NCBI RefSeq assembly: GCF_036689865.1
Contig: NZ_JBAHUQ010000002.1
Coordinates: 248,001 to 312,000, forward strand
Source: Magnetococcus sp. PR-3
Lineage (GTDB): Bacteria; Pseudomonadota; Magnetococcia; Magnetococcales; Magnetococcaceae
Length of the DNA: 64,000 nt
Direction of reading: 5' to 3'
Part shown: one piece after another, positions 1 to 8,529 of the stretch
Position numbering within the stretch: position 1 is the stretch's first letter
Layout of the letters: every line of letters starts with the position of its first letter
Position numbers and translations under genes: made by a program
Notes under the pieces: generated by a model
Seen by the model: only the letters and a program-made list of their open reading frames with translations
What the model was told of the DNA's origin: nothing
Databases searched by the model: none

Positions 1-2
1 AA

Positions 3-521
3 ATTTTGGACTTTGCCCGTATTGAAGCCGGCAAACTTAAGGTTGAACCCACCACCATAGAGCCCCATACAACGGTTCAGGATGTGTTGGAGATCAATCG
101 TCATTTGGCTGAAAGCAAAGGGTTGGCACTCAACAGTCAACTGCCAGATCACCTCTCTGTTTATGTCGACCCACTACGCTTTAAACAGGTTCTACTGAAC
201 TTGGTGGGTAATGCCGTCAAATTCACCGAACTGGGTTCGATTACCCTAACGGCTCAATCACAGGGGGATCTGGTGCAGTTTGAAGTGATCGATACCGGAT
301 GTGGCATACCAGCTGACCAACTACAGACTATTTTTACCCCTTTTGAACAAGTGGATAACAGTGCCACCCGACAATCCGGTGGAACCGGTTTGGGCTTGGC
401 CATTACCCGCAAACTTCTGCATTGCATGAACGGCACCCTGGAGGTCCAAAGCGACGTCGGTGTTGGTAGCCGCTTCATCCTAACCCTACCCAGCTGTGAC
501 ACGGCTACCCAAGTCGCTTAA
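3..521 (+). CDS. Sensor histidine kinase, C-terminal part (cut by window start)
   Basis: This is the last 172 codons of a histidine kinase; the reading frame is open to the first base, so the start lies outside the window. The first residues (LDFARIEAGK) are the end of the HisKA dimerisation helix that normally follows the phospho-accepting His. A HATPase_c domain follows, with an N box (LLNLVGNAVKF), a G1 box (DTGCGIP), an F box (FTPFEQVD) and a G2 box (GGTGLGLAI), so the ATP-binding part looks catalytically intact. The sensory input region cannot be seen. The stop is 20 nt before the next start, and the four genes to 3150 look like one operon; this kinase is the likely phosphodonor for the receivers that follow. 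Confidence 0.95.
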   Translation: MLDFARIEAGKLKVEPTTIEPHTTVQDVLEINRHLAESKGLALNSQLPDHLSVYVDPLRFKQVLLNLVGNAVKFTELGSITLTAQSQGDLVQFEVIDTGCGIPADQLQTIFTPFEQVDNSATRQSGGTGLGLAITRKLLHCMNGTLEVQSDVGVGSRFILTLPSCDTATQVA

Positions 522-541
522 CAGGCCTTAGGAGAATGATC

Positions 542-1411
542 ATGAACACCGTTCTTATTGTAGATGACGAACCAGAACAGATACGTGCCCCTATGAAACG
601 ACAGATCCAGCGCGCTTTCCGTAAAAAGGTGGACAACCTCTCCGTACTGGAAGCAGACAATGGACAGATCGGTCTTGAAATGGTTGAAGAGCATCGACCT
701 GAAGTCATTATCCTCGATGTCATGATGCCGGTTATGGATGGGGTCACCGCTTGCCGGAATATTCGTGCGAACCCCGCCTTTAGCGACCTGTTTGTGATCA
801 TGCTGACCGGACGTGATGGTGGTATGGCTGAGGGGTTGGAAGTGGGTGCCGATCTCTACCTACGCAAACCCTATGATTTTGAAGTCCTTGAAGTGGCGGT
901 TGCCAAAGGTCTTACACGCCAAAGCTCGGATAAACCGGGTGCTATGGATGCCCAAACCGGCCTATTTACCCGGGACTTTTTTATTAACACCATCCTGCCT
1001 AAGGAACTGAATGCTGCTGAACGTTACCGAGAAGCTTGCATGCATCCTGTCTCTTTGGCCATGGCCAAGATACGCGGACCCCAGGGTGAAATGCCCAATG
1101 CAGAAACCATACGTCAAATCACCAAGGGGTTTCACCTGCGTTTGAGTGATCGAGGGGCTGCCATCAGTGAAGGGGAGATTGCCATCTTAATGCCCAACAC
1201 CCCCGCCCCCAGTGCAGCCATTACGGGACAACGGTTACGGGATGAGATCGCCAAACATGGCTTACATAGCTACATCGGTATCACCAGTTACGATCATGCT
1301 GAAGCCCTATTACTCCCCCTAGCAGAGGATAACTGCAACCAAGCTCAGCAAATTGGACCCAACACCATCTGCTTGAATGATGAAGCTCTCGCTTCTTTCA
1401 ACCCCAGTTAA
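542..1411 (+). CDS. Response regulator: receiver plus degenerate GGDEF domain
   Basis: About 289 residues. Residues 1-120 are a receiver domain with the acidic pair D8/D9, phospho-acceptor D59 (in LDVMMPVMDG) and the conserved Lys in LRKPYD, so it should be phosphorylated. The second half has the layout of a PleD-like GGDEF domain: it opens with DAQTGLFTRDFF, resembling the DxLTGLxNRRxF start of GGDEF domains, but the active-site loop reads SEGEI instead of GGDEF. Diguanylate cyclase activity is therefore unlikely; such domains usually act as GTP/c-di-GMP sensors or protein-interaction modules. I chose ATG 542 over ATG 536 because AGGAG at 530-534 is well spaced only for 542. It sits between a kinase and another receiver in the same operon. 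Confidence 0.85.
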   Translation: MNTVLIVDDEPEQIRAPMKRQIQRAFRKKVDNLSVLEADNGQIGLEMVEEHRPEVIILDVMMPVMDGVTACRNIRANPAFSDLFVIMLTGRDGGMAEGLEVGADLYLRKPYDFEVLEVAVAKGLTRQSSDKPGAMDAQTGLFTRDFFINTILPKELNAAERYREACMHPVSLAMAKIRGPQGEMPNAETIRQITKGFHLRLSDRGAAISEGEIAILMPNTPAPSAAITGQRLRDEIAKHGLHSYIGITSYDHAEALLLPLAEDNCNQAQQIGPNTICLNDEALASFNPS

Positions 1412-1432
1412 TTTCACAGAGGAGCGTTAATC

Positions 1433-2074
1433 ATGTCACGTCAAACCCTCTCAAAAGGTCATGTTTTGCTGGTTGATGACAATGTTAATGAGCTGCAAGC
1501 TGTCCAGCGCTATTTAAGCCGTGAAGGCTATACCGTAACCAGTGTCCGCAGTGCGGCTGGCGCCATTGGTTTTTTAAAGGATGAAGAGATTGATCTGGTG
1601 ATCACCGACTACAACATGCCCATACGTAATGGTATGGATCTGTTTCGAGAGGTCCGTGCTACCTACCCTGAGTTACCGGTCATTATGATGACCGGTTTGG
1701 GCACAGAAAAACTGGCTGCCGATTTTATCCGGGAACGGGGTAGTGACTATTTGGTCAAACCGGTCAACATGCAGGAGCTGACTGCCAAGGTAAAACGGGG
1801 CATTGGTGTCAGTTGTGAACGTAAACTGATATTAGCCAATCAAGCATTGGAATCTGTTCGGGGTTCACTCAATCTCAGTTTGGCCACATTACGGACCATC
1901 CATTCGGTTGCAGAACACATTACGGGTCAGGGCAATCAAGAACGGGTGCGTGAGATTCTTTATCTGGTCAAGCAAAGTAGCCGCGAGTTGGCCGCAGCTG
2001 TCCAGTTGGCACAAAGTCAGGATGATTCGGAAGAGACGCCCAACAATCCTCCTCTTAACCATTCAGCGGCCTAA
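1433..2074 (+). CDS. Stand-alone response regulator (REC, helical C-terminus)
   Basis: 213 residues. An N-terminal receiver domain has D15/D16, phospho-acceptor D59 (TDYNMP) and the conserved Lys in DYLVKP. After about residue 125 there is a helical extension without a recognisable DNA-binding or enzymatic output domain, ending in a polar tail. The protein probably works as a phosphate-relay or protein-interaction receiver (inference). The start is supported by GAGGAG a few bases upstream. It lies 21 nt after the degenerate GGDEF protein and 11 nt before the HD-GYP gene, so the operon carries two intact receivers and one degraded one. Confidence 0.88.
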   Translation: MSRQTLSKGHVLLVDDNVNELQAVQRYLSREGYTVTSVRSAAGAIGFLKDEEIDLVITDYNMPIRNGMDLFREVRATYPELPVIMMTGLGTEKLAADFIRERGSDYLVKPVNMQELTAKVKRGIGVSCERKLILANQALESVRGSLNLSLATLRTIHSVAEHITGQGNQERVREILYLVKQSSRELAAAVQLAQSQDDSEETPNNPPLNHSAA

Positions 2075-2085
2075 AGGAGCAAACC

Positions 2086-3150
2086 ATGAAACCACGTATT
2101 CTGATTGCCGCACAGCCTAAAACCGTGCAACCCCTGGTAGAGATGTTAAACCCTTATTATGAAATTGGTTTAGCGACCCATGCCAGCCGGGTTAAGTTAG
2201 CCGCACAGAACCAACCCCCTGAGATGATTCTCATGGCTGCCCCTTTTCATCATCAACACCCCGCATTATGTCACCAGCTTAAGCGGGATGACGCCGACAC
2301 TCAGTCTGTTCCCCTGTTAATGTTGGTTGAGGATGCTGAAGATCGCAGCACTGCCCACCAACAAGGCTATGCCGACTATTTGCAAATGCCTTTTGTCCCC
2401 GCTGAGGTGAGAGGACGTGTACAAACCCACTTGGCTCTCTATCAAGCCCAGCAGGCTCAGCAGCACTACAGTACCCAGTTGGAGGATGCGGTTAAACACC
2501 GGACAGCAGACCTGCAGCGCAGTATGGAAGCCCTAACAGAGAGTCGCCAAGAGGTGATCCATAAACTGGCCCGTGCTGGTGAGTTTAAAGATACAGATAC
2601 AGGTGTACACATTTGGCGTATGGCGGCTTATGCCAAGGTCTTGGCTCTCGCTGCGGGTCTTTCTGAAGAGATGGCCACCCGATTAGAAGAAGCCGCCCCC
2701 ATGCATGACATTGGTAAGATCGGCATACCCGATGCCATCTTAAAAAAACCGGCTAAATTAGATGAGGAGCAATGGCAGGTCATGCGCCAACACACCACCA
2801 TTGGCGCTCAAATTCTTAGTCCAAGCCCCTCTGCACTCATGCAGTTGGCCGCCATCATTGCCGAGCATCACCACGAGCGTTGGGATGGTAGTGGTTACCC
2901 CCATGGATTAAAAGGAACGGATATTCCCCTGGAAGCACGCATTGTTGCCATTGCGGATGTTTTTGATGCTTTGACCATGCGCCGTCCCTATAAAGAACCC
3001 TGGTCTGTTGAGCGTGCCATGGCTGCCATTAAGGAAGATGCAGGTCATCATTTTGACCCACAGTTGGTAACGCAGTTTACCTATGCCTTACCGCAGATTC
3101 TGCAGGTTAAAGCACGGTTTGAAGAACAGAGTGAACAGACCCTTCAATAA
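2086..3150 (+). CDS. Pseudo-receiver HD-GYP phosphodiesterase
   Basis: 354 residues. Residues 1-120 have the fold pattern of a receiver domain but lack its chemistry: the acidic pair is replaced by AA (residues 8-9) and the phospho-acceptor position by Ala (about residue 51, in MILMAAP). A short coiled coil (about 125-165) links it to a complete HD-GYP domain with HDIGKIGIPD, the EHHHERWDGSGYP signature and DVFDALTMRRPYK. HD-GYP enzymes hydrolyse cyclic di-GMP with a bound di-iron or tri-metal centre; the metal ligands and GYP motif look intact here. RBS AAAGGAG precedes the ATG. It is the last gene of the operon, directly before a strong terminator. The input is likely protein contact rather than phosphorylation (inference). 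Confidence 0.9.
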   Translation: MKPRILIAAQPKTVQPLVEMLNPYYEIGLATHASRVKLAAQNQPPEMILMAAPFHHQHPALCHQLKRDDADTQSVPLLMLVEDAEDRSTAHQQGYADYLQMPFVPAEVRGRVQTHLALYQAQQAQQHYSTQLEDAVKHRTADLQRSMEALTESRQEVIHKLARAGEFKDTDTGVHIWRMAAYAKVLALAAGLSEEMATRLEEAAPMHDIGKIGIPDAILKKPAKLDEEQWQVMRQHTTIGAQILSPSPSALMQLAAIIAEHHHERWDGSGYPHGLKGTDIPLEARIVAIADVFDALTMRRPYKEPWSVERAMAAIKEDAGHHFDPQLVTQFTYALPQILQVKARFEEQSEQTLQ

Positions 3151-3152
3151 AT

Positions 3153-3180
3153 AAAACCCCGCTGGTAACAGCGGGGTTTT
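3153..3180 (+). terminator. Intrinsic terminator of the signalling operon
   Basis: Perfect hairpin AAAACCCCGCTG / CAGCGGGGTTTT with a short TAA loop, starting two bases after the HD-GYP stop codon and ending in a T run. The flanking A and T runs make it potentially active on both strands, so it may also stop transcription from the convergent gene at 3357. Confidence 0.92.
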
Positions 3181-3356
3181 ATGATCGGTGCAAACGGTCT
3201 AAGCAACCATGGAGATGCCTAAGCGTCTGTATGCTTACCCTTCCAGAACTTATTAAGGGGTTGCGCTACCCCATGGCCCCTCTTGTGTTGAGTGGTGGGG
3301 GATGACCCTGCCTTAGCCTGTTGCATGGAACCAAGCTCTTTCGAAAACCTATAGAT

Positions 3357-6300
3357 TTAGAACTGCCCCATAAAGGTTCGTGTTCCTTCTGGTTTTTTGA
3401 TCGCTTGGGATTTCTCTTTTTTCTTTATTTCCCAATCCGCCAGGGGGGTTGGATCAAAATCTACCCGGTAACGTACGGCTTCCATAGGGGGTTCAAAGAA
3501 AATCGCTTGGAATTTTGTGGGTTGATTGGCAAACATTTTATCAAAACGTTTTTCAATGTTCCCTTGTAACGAGATGGTACGTTCCAAGTTTTTGGTACTA
3601 ATGTTCATGGCCCGCTCAGGAATGACCCGTCCAGGCAAGATATTGACAGAAGTCAGCTCCTGATTGTTCTCATCAAGCAGAGTCACCCGTGCTGTCATGG
3701 GGCGTCGTGCTGAGCGACGGTCCATCTTATTGGTCATGACCCCTTCAATAATTAACAAGGCCCCATAGTTGGACTCTCGCCATTTAACCTCAACCGCTTC
3801 CAGTTTAAAGCGATCCACCGAATGACTGGCACCACCACGGCTTAGATAATCTTTACCAAACCAGGAGCCCAACACCGCGACCAACATCAAGGTAGCAACA
3901 CCCCAACCGATCATACTACCTTTACCCTTGTCATCATGCTCACCACTGTAGGGTTTGGCCAGATCTAGATCATCATCTTCATCATCATCGCTGCTGAGAT
4001 CGATGGTCTCATACGCATCATCAGAACCACTGTCCAATTCAATGACCTCTTCTTCAGGCTCGGGGATCTCAGGTTCAGGCAGATCCAACTCCTCAATGGT
4101 CTCTTCAGAGTCTGGTACGGCTAAGACCGTCTCATCTTCATCCTCTTCAAGATCGGGTAGAAGCTCTTCTTCACCCAGTTCAATCTCATCTGTGGCCAGA
4201 TCACCCAGGTCAAGGTCAGATTCATCCTCACTCTCCAAGGTTAACTCATCTTCATCCGAAGCCAGTGCAGAGAGCTCTTCCATCCCTTCAGCAGGGGTAA
4301 TCTCTTCTTCTTCAACCGGAGGAAGCTCAGGCGGTGCCATGGCAGGCAGATCATCATCCAAGGAAAGATCATCACCCGGTTCATTCACCAACTCGGTCAA
4401 TGCATTTAGATCATCGGGTAGATCATCATCCATGCCACCAAGCTCTTCCGTACTCTCATCGGCCAGATCGACCTCATCGGAGCTTTCAACCGCATCGACT
4501 AAGCCTTCCAGATCCATGGAGGGAGGCTCTGCCAGGATGGTTTCATCCTCATCATCCAGCGTGAGTTCATCCTCTTCATCAGCCAAGGCTGAGAGGTCAT
4601 CTTCTTCTGTCAAAACATCCGCAAAAGCAGCATTTTCCTCTTCATCTAAAGCAAGTGCATCTGTTTCTATGGAGAGAGGCTCCTCTTCAACATCCACAGC
4701 ATCCTCTTCTTCCAGGGCTAATTCAGCATCCAAGGGTTCTGGTTCTGCCATGGCTGAAGGGTTAAAGGTCTCATCAGCACTCGGTTCTACATCTTCTTGA
4801 ACCTCAGCCAACTGCTCATCATCCTCTAATCCCTCGAAGGCCTCGGGCTCTTCCATGGTTGCGGCATTAAAATCATCCACATCCGAAAGATCATCCCCTT
4901 CCTGTATATCGACCAACGCCCCATCATCCAATGAATCTTCACGATCATCAGAAGTCTCTAAATTTTCTGATGCCGCTTCCGTTACTTGCACCTTATCAGC
5001 TTGTGATTCTTCTACATTTTCAGGTATTTCAAGATCTAACTCTTCTTCACCATCAAGAAGTGCTTCAACTTCAGACGCTTCCTCAGTTGCGGGCTCTTCT
5101 ACCGCTAGATCTTCTTCGGCAGCTGGCTCTTCAGATGTTGTTTCAAGCTCATCGCTCGAAATATCAAGCAGCTCTTCTTCTTCAGCTTCTGGCTCTGGAC
5201 TATCAAGCAGCTCTTCTTCTTCAGCTTCTGGCTCTGGACTATCAAGCAGCTCTTCTACCGCTAGATCTTCTTCGTCAGATTCTGTTTCAAGCTCATCGCT
5301 CGAAATATCAAGCAGCTCTTCCTCAGCTTTTAGCTCTGGTTCTTCAGCTTCAATCGCTTCTTCTTCTGGAGCTTCCTCAGCTACAGGCTCTTCTCCTACG
5401 TCAGAAACTTCTTCGAGCTCTAGTTCCTCGGCTTCTGGCTCCTCTTCTACTTCTGGAGCTTCCTCAGATTCTGGCTCTTCAGCTTCTAACTCTTCTTCGG
5501 CTTCAATAGCTTCTTCTTTTGGAGCTTCCTCAGCTTCTGGAGCTTCCTCAGCTTCTGGAGCTTCCTCAGCTTCTGGCTCTTCCTCAGCTTCTGGCTCTTC
5601 CTCAGCTTCTGGCTCTTCCTCAGCTTCTGGCTCTTCCTCAGCTTCTGGCTCTTCCTCAGCTTCTGGCTCTTCCTCAGCTACAGGCTCTTCCTCAGCTACA
5701 GGCTCTTCGGCTTCTGGCTCCTCTTCTTCTTCTGGAGCTTCCTCAGCTGCTGGCTCTTCGGCTTCAATCGCTTCTTCTTCTGGAGCTTCCTCAGCTTCTG
5801 GCTCTTCAGCTACAGACTCTTCCTCTTCAGCTGCGGGCTCTTCCTCTTCAGCTGCGGGCTCTTCTTCGAGCTCTGGTTCCTCGGCTTCTGGCTCTTCAGC
5901 TTCAATCGCTTCTTCTTCTGGAGCTTCCTCAGCTACAGGCTCTTCTTCTACGTCAGAAACTTCTTCGAGCTCTGGTTCCTCAGCTTCTGGCTCTTCTGGA
6001 GCTTCCTCAGCTACAGGCTCTTCGGCTTCTGGCTCCTCTTCTTCTTCTGGAGCTTCCTCAGCTGCTGGCTCTTCGGCTTCAATCGCTTCTTCTTCTGGAG
6101 CTTCCTCAGCTACAGGCTCTTCTTCTACGTCAGAAACTGCTTCGAGCTCTGGTTCCTCGGCTTCTGGCTCTTCTGGAGCTTCCTCAGCTGCTGGCTCCTC
6201 TTCTTCTTCTGGAGCTTCCTCAGCTGCTGGCTCTTCGGCTTCAATCGCTTCTTCTTCTGGAGCTTCCTCAGCTACAGGCTCTTCTTCTACGTCAGAAACT

Positions 6301-8108
6301 GCTTCAAGCTCTGGTTCCTCGGCTTCTGGCTCCTTTTCTTCTTCTGGAGCTTCCTCAGCTGCTGGCTCTGGACTATCAAGCAGCTCTTCTACCGCTAGAT
6401 CTTCTTCGTCAGATTCTGTTTCAAGCTCATCGCTCGAAATATCAAGCAGCTCTTCTTCAGCTTCTAGCTCTGGTTCTTCAGCTTCAATCGCTTCTTCTTC
6501 TGGAGCTTCCTCAGCTACAGGCTCTTCTCCTACGTCAGAAACTTCTTCGAGCTCTAGTTCCTCGGCTTCTGGCTCTTCCTCAGCTTCAGGAGCTTCCTCA
6601 GCTTCTGGCTCTTCCTCTTCGGCTGCTGGCTCCTCTTCCACTTCAGGAGCTTCCTCAGCTTCTGGCTCCTCTTCCACTTCAGGAGCTTCCTCAGCTTCTG
6701 ACTCTTCCTCAGCTTCTGACTCTTCCTCAGCTTCTGACTCTTCCTCAGCTTCTGGCTCCTCTTCTAATTCTGGAGCTTCCTCAGCTTCTAGAGTTTCTAC
6801 TTCAGGAGCTTCCTCAGCTGCTGGAGCTTCCTCAGATTCTGGCTCTTTAGCTTCAGGAGCTTCCTCAGCTGCTGGCTCTTCGGCTTCAATCGCTTCTTCT
6901 TCTGGAGCTTCCTCAGCTGCTGGCTCCTCTTCCACTTCAGGAGCTTCCTCAGCTTCTGGCTCTTCCTCAGCTTCTGGCTCTTCAGCTACAGACTCTTCCT
7001 CTTCGGCTGCTGGCTCCTCTTCCACTTCAGGAGCTTCCTCAGCTGCTGGCTCTTCAGCTTCAATCGCTTCTTCTTCTGGAGCTTCCTCAGATTCTGGCTC
7101 TTCAGCTTCTAACTCTTCTTCGGCTTCAATCGCTTCTTCTTCTGGAGCTTCCTCAGCTACAGGCTCTTCTTCTACGTCAGAAACTTCTTCGAGCTCTGGC
7201 TCCTCGGCTTCTGGCTCCTCTTCCACTTCAGGAGCTTCCTCAGCTACAGGCTCTTCGGCTTCTGGCTCCTCTTCTACTTCAGGAGCTTCCTCAGATTCTG
7301 GCTCTTCAGCTTCAATCGCTTCTTCTTCTGGAGCTTCCTCAGATTCTGGTTCTTCAGCTTCAATTGCTTCTTCTTCTGGAGCTTCCTCAGCTTCTGGCTC
7401 TTCCTCTTCAGATTCTGGCTCTTCCTCTTCAGCTGCGGGCTCTTCTTCGAGCTCTGGTTCTTCAGCTTCAGGAGCTTCCTTAGCTTCTGGCTCCGGCTCG
7501 TCCTGAACTGTAGATTCTTCTTCTACGTCAGAAACTTCTTCGAGCTCTGGTTCCTCAGCTATAGGCTCTTCTTCAGCTTCAAATTCCTCATCTGGTTCTA
7601 AATCTTCTTGTGCTATTTCGACCCCTTCAAGCTCTTGGGATGTCTCTGCCTTCTCAGATACCGCCTGTTTTGTCGCAGCGGCAATCATCTGATCCACATC
7701 AATCTCTTCAAGATTGGGTTCGGTGACCGCATCATCATCAATGGGCGTATCATCATCAAAGCTGGGCTCTTGACGCCCATCTGTGGTGGCGGCTTCAGCC
7801 TCAGCCATGGCTAATGTAGCCTGAGCTGTGAGCTGTTCGATCTCATCGAGATCAACCTCTTCCAAAGGGGACTCTTCAAACGCAAATTCAGAAAAATTTT
7901 GCTCTTCTTCCGTCTCACGCTCTTCTGTATGGGTATTGTCTACCTGCTCCTCGTCCACAACAGGTGTCTCTTGCTCTTCCGGTTGGGTAGGAGGGGCTTG
8001 GAAAAAAATATGATGGCATTGTGAGCACTTTAATTTGCGCCCTTTTGAACCCAATAAAGTGGGATCAACGTCAAAACGCGCATCACATTTTTCACAAGTT
8101 ACAATCAC
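3357..8108 (-). CDS. Giant acidic-repeat zinc-ribbon/DUF3426 membrane protein
   Basis: 1,583 residues. The N-terminus is an MJ0042-type zinc ribbon (CEKCDARF then CSQCHHIFF, two CxxC pairs, residues 5-35). Residues about 40-1395 are extremely acidic: roughly 170-1000 is Glu/Ala/Pro repeats (AEEAPEE, EEEPEAEE, ELEEVSDVEEEP), and 1000-1395 is a less regular Asp/Glu-rich stretch. One transmembrane helix (about 1398-1420, WGVATLMLVAVLGSW) is followed by a DUF3426 domain of about 165 residues, presumably periplasmic. Family members are usually a few hundred residues, so the acidic insert is exceptional. The start is GTG with CGGAG about 7 nt upstream. It is divergent from ftsEX. I infer a cytoplasmic zinc ribbon and acidic brush; the function is unknown. 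Confidence 0.9.
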   Translation of the reverse strand: MIVTCEKCDARFDVDPTLLGSKGRKLKCSQCHHIFFQAPPTQPEEQETPVVDEEQVDNTHTEERETEEEQNFSEFAFEESPLEEVDLDEIEQLTAQATLAMAEAEAATTDGRQEPSFDDDTPIDDDAVTEPNLEEIDVDQMIAAATKQAVSEKAETSQELEGVEIAQEDLEPDEEFEAEEEPIAEEPELEEVSDVEEESTVQDEPEPEAKEAPEAEEPELEEEPAAEEEEPESEEEEPEAEEAPEEEAIEAEEPESEEAPEEEAIEAEEPESEEAPEVEEEPEAEEPVAEEAPEVEEEPEAEEPELEEVSDVEEEPVAEEAPEEEAIEAEEELEAEEPESEEAPEEEAIEAEEPAAEEAPEVEEEPAAEEEESVAEEPEAEEEPEAEEAPEVEEEPAAEEAPEEEAIEAEEPAAEEAPEAKEPESEEAPAAEEAPEVETLEAEEAPELEEEPEAEEESEAEEESEAEEESEAEEAPEVEEEPEAEEAPEVEEEPAAEEEEPEAEEAPEAEEEPEAEELELEEVSDVGEEPVAEEAPEEEAIEAEEPELEAEEELLDISSDELETESDEEDLAVEELLDSPEPAAEEAPEEEKEPEAEEPELEAVSDVEEEPVAEEAPEEEAIEAEEPAAEEAPEEEEEPAAEEAPEEPEAEEPELEAVSDVEEEPVAEEAPEEEAIEAEEPAAEEAPEEEEEPEAEEPVAEEAPEEPEAEEPELEEVSDVEEEPVAEEAPEEEAIEAEEPEAEEPELEEEPAAEEEEPAAEEEESVAEEPEAEEAPEEEAIEAEEPAAEEAPEEEEEPEAEEPVAEEEPVAEEEPEAEEEPEAEEEPEAEEEPEAEEEPEAEEEPEAEEAPEAEEAPEAEEAPKEEAIEAEEELEAEEPESEEAPEVEEEPEAEELELEEVSDVGEEPVAEEAPEEEAIEAEEPELKAEEELLDISSDELETESDEEDLAVEELLDSPEPEAEEEELLDSPEPEAEEEELLDISSDELETTSEEPAAEEDLAVEEPATEEASEVEALLDGEEELDLEIPENVEESQADKVQVTEAASENLETSDDREDSLDDGALVDIQEGDDLSDVDDFNAATMEEPEAFEGLEDDEQLAEVQEDVEPSADETFNPSAMAEPEPLDAELALEEEDAVDVEEEPLSIETDALALDEEENAAFADVLTEEDDLSALADEEDELTLDDEDETILAEPPSMDLEGLVDAVESSDEVDLADESTEELGGMDDDLPDDLNALTELVNEPGDDLSLDDDLPAMAPPELPPVEEEEITPAEGMEELSALASDEDELTLESEDESDLDLGDLATDEIELGEEELLPDLEEDEDETVLAVPDSEETIEELDLPEPEIPEPEEEVIELDSGSDDAYETIDLSSDDDEDDDLDLAKPYSGEHDDKGKGSMIGWGVATLMLVAVLGSWFGKDYLSRGGASHSVDRFKLEAVEVKWRESNYGALLIIEGVMTNKMDRRSARRPMTARVTLLDENNQELTSVNILPGRVIPERAMNISTKNLERTISLQGNIEKRFDKMFANQPTKFQAIFFEPPMEAVRYRVDFDPTPLADWEIKKKEKSQAIKKPEGTRTFMGQF
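5233..5439 (-). repeat. Long internal duplication, copy 1 (partner 6367-6573)
   Basis: About 207 bp almost identical to 6367-6573, with only a few base differences (for example CTCAGCTTTTAG against TTCAGCTTCTAG). The copies are 1,134 bp apart, exactly 378 codons, so both read in the same frame and code the LLDISSDELETESDEEDL module plus its flanks. A recent in-frame segmental duplication or gene-conversion event is the simplest explanation. Confidence 0.88.
5522..5700 (-). repeat. 18-bp tandem array (EEEPEA-type units)
   Basis: Consecutive near-identical 18-bp units, plus-strand form TTCTGGCTCTTCCTCAGC, coding EAEEEP on the minus strand: six perfect protein units, flanked by EEAPEA and EEEPVA variants. 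This is the most regular stretch of the acidic region and the likeliest site of length polymorphism by slippage. Confidence 0.88.
6367..6573 (-). repeat. Long internal duplication, copy 2 (partner 5233-5439)
   Basis: Second copy of the 207-bp block described at 5233-5439. Sequence on both sides of the two copies differs, which marks the duplication ends. Confidence 0.88.
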
Positions 8109-8529
8109 GATGTTCTCCGGTTCCGTCAGAAATCAGGCAATCAATAGCCCATAGACGAATAGATTATACCATCCATATCAACAACTTAAATGCCACACCC
8201 CTGACAACAAGCAAAGGGGATCTGCAACATAGAGAAAAGCAATTCTTGTTCCATTGTTACCGGTGTTTGTGGGTTGATCCATATCTATGTTGCACAAAGC
8301 TATGAAATACCCGCAACCATCAGCACCGGTTGAGTCCTGTCCTGTGGAACGTTACCATGTTTCAAGATCTGGGAAAAAGAGCCTTTCAGATTCTACAAGT
8401 TTTTCAGTGGTTGTTTGATTTCAAAGCGTTAGATAAAACAGCAACCATTGGCTAACTTAACTGCTGAAGGTTACTCAATGTTTTAACCAACCCCTTCTTT
8501 TTCCATTCCAGGGTTACACGGATAGAGCC
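8109..8529. other. Intergenic region between divergent genes (giant gene / ftsE)
   Basis: About 420 bp without a convincing gene. It must hold the promoters of the minus-strand acidic-repeat gene and of ftsEX. I see no clear -35/-10 pair, RNA gene or terminator; a short plus-strand frame to 8305 overlaps the zinc-ribbon coding sequence and lacks coding character. Confidence 0.6.

Larger units (their letters stand above)
5100..7600 (-). repeat. Glu/Ala/Pro coding repeat region inside the giant gene
   Basis: About 2.5 kb of degenerate in-frame repeats built mainly on GAA/GAG and GCT/CCA codons. On the plus strand it appears as runs such as TCTTCCTCAGCTTCTGGC. Repeat units mix at several scales: 6- to 9-residue units (EEEPEA, EEAPEE), a roughly 28-residue module (ELEEVSDVEEEPVAEE followed by APEEEAIEAEE), and a longer module containing LLDISSDELETESDEEDL. 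The region stays open in frame throughout, so unit gain and loss has occurred in multiples of three. Confidence 0.95.

Noticed and set aside
5519-6850. A second plus-strand frame rich in Leu and Gln
   Set aside because: Same cause: a low-complexity shadow of the acidic repeats, with no ribosome binding site and no domain.
4855-7506. A plus-strand frame of about 880 codons rich in Ser, Ala and Gly
   Set aside because: It is the complement of the Glu/Ala/Pro repeat codons of the minus-strand gene. Repeats of GAA, GAG and GCT stay open in several frames. The zinc ribbon, membrane helix and DUF3426 domain show that the minus strand is the coding one.
5100-7600. CRISPR array
   Set aside because: The repeats are in-frame coding units without unique spacers of constant length, and no cas genes are present.
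8021-8305. Small plus-strand gene upstream of ftsE
   Set aside because: It overlaps the zinc-ribbon coding start on the other strand, lacks a ribosome binding site and shows no family signal.
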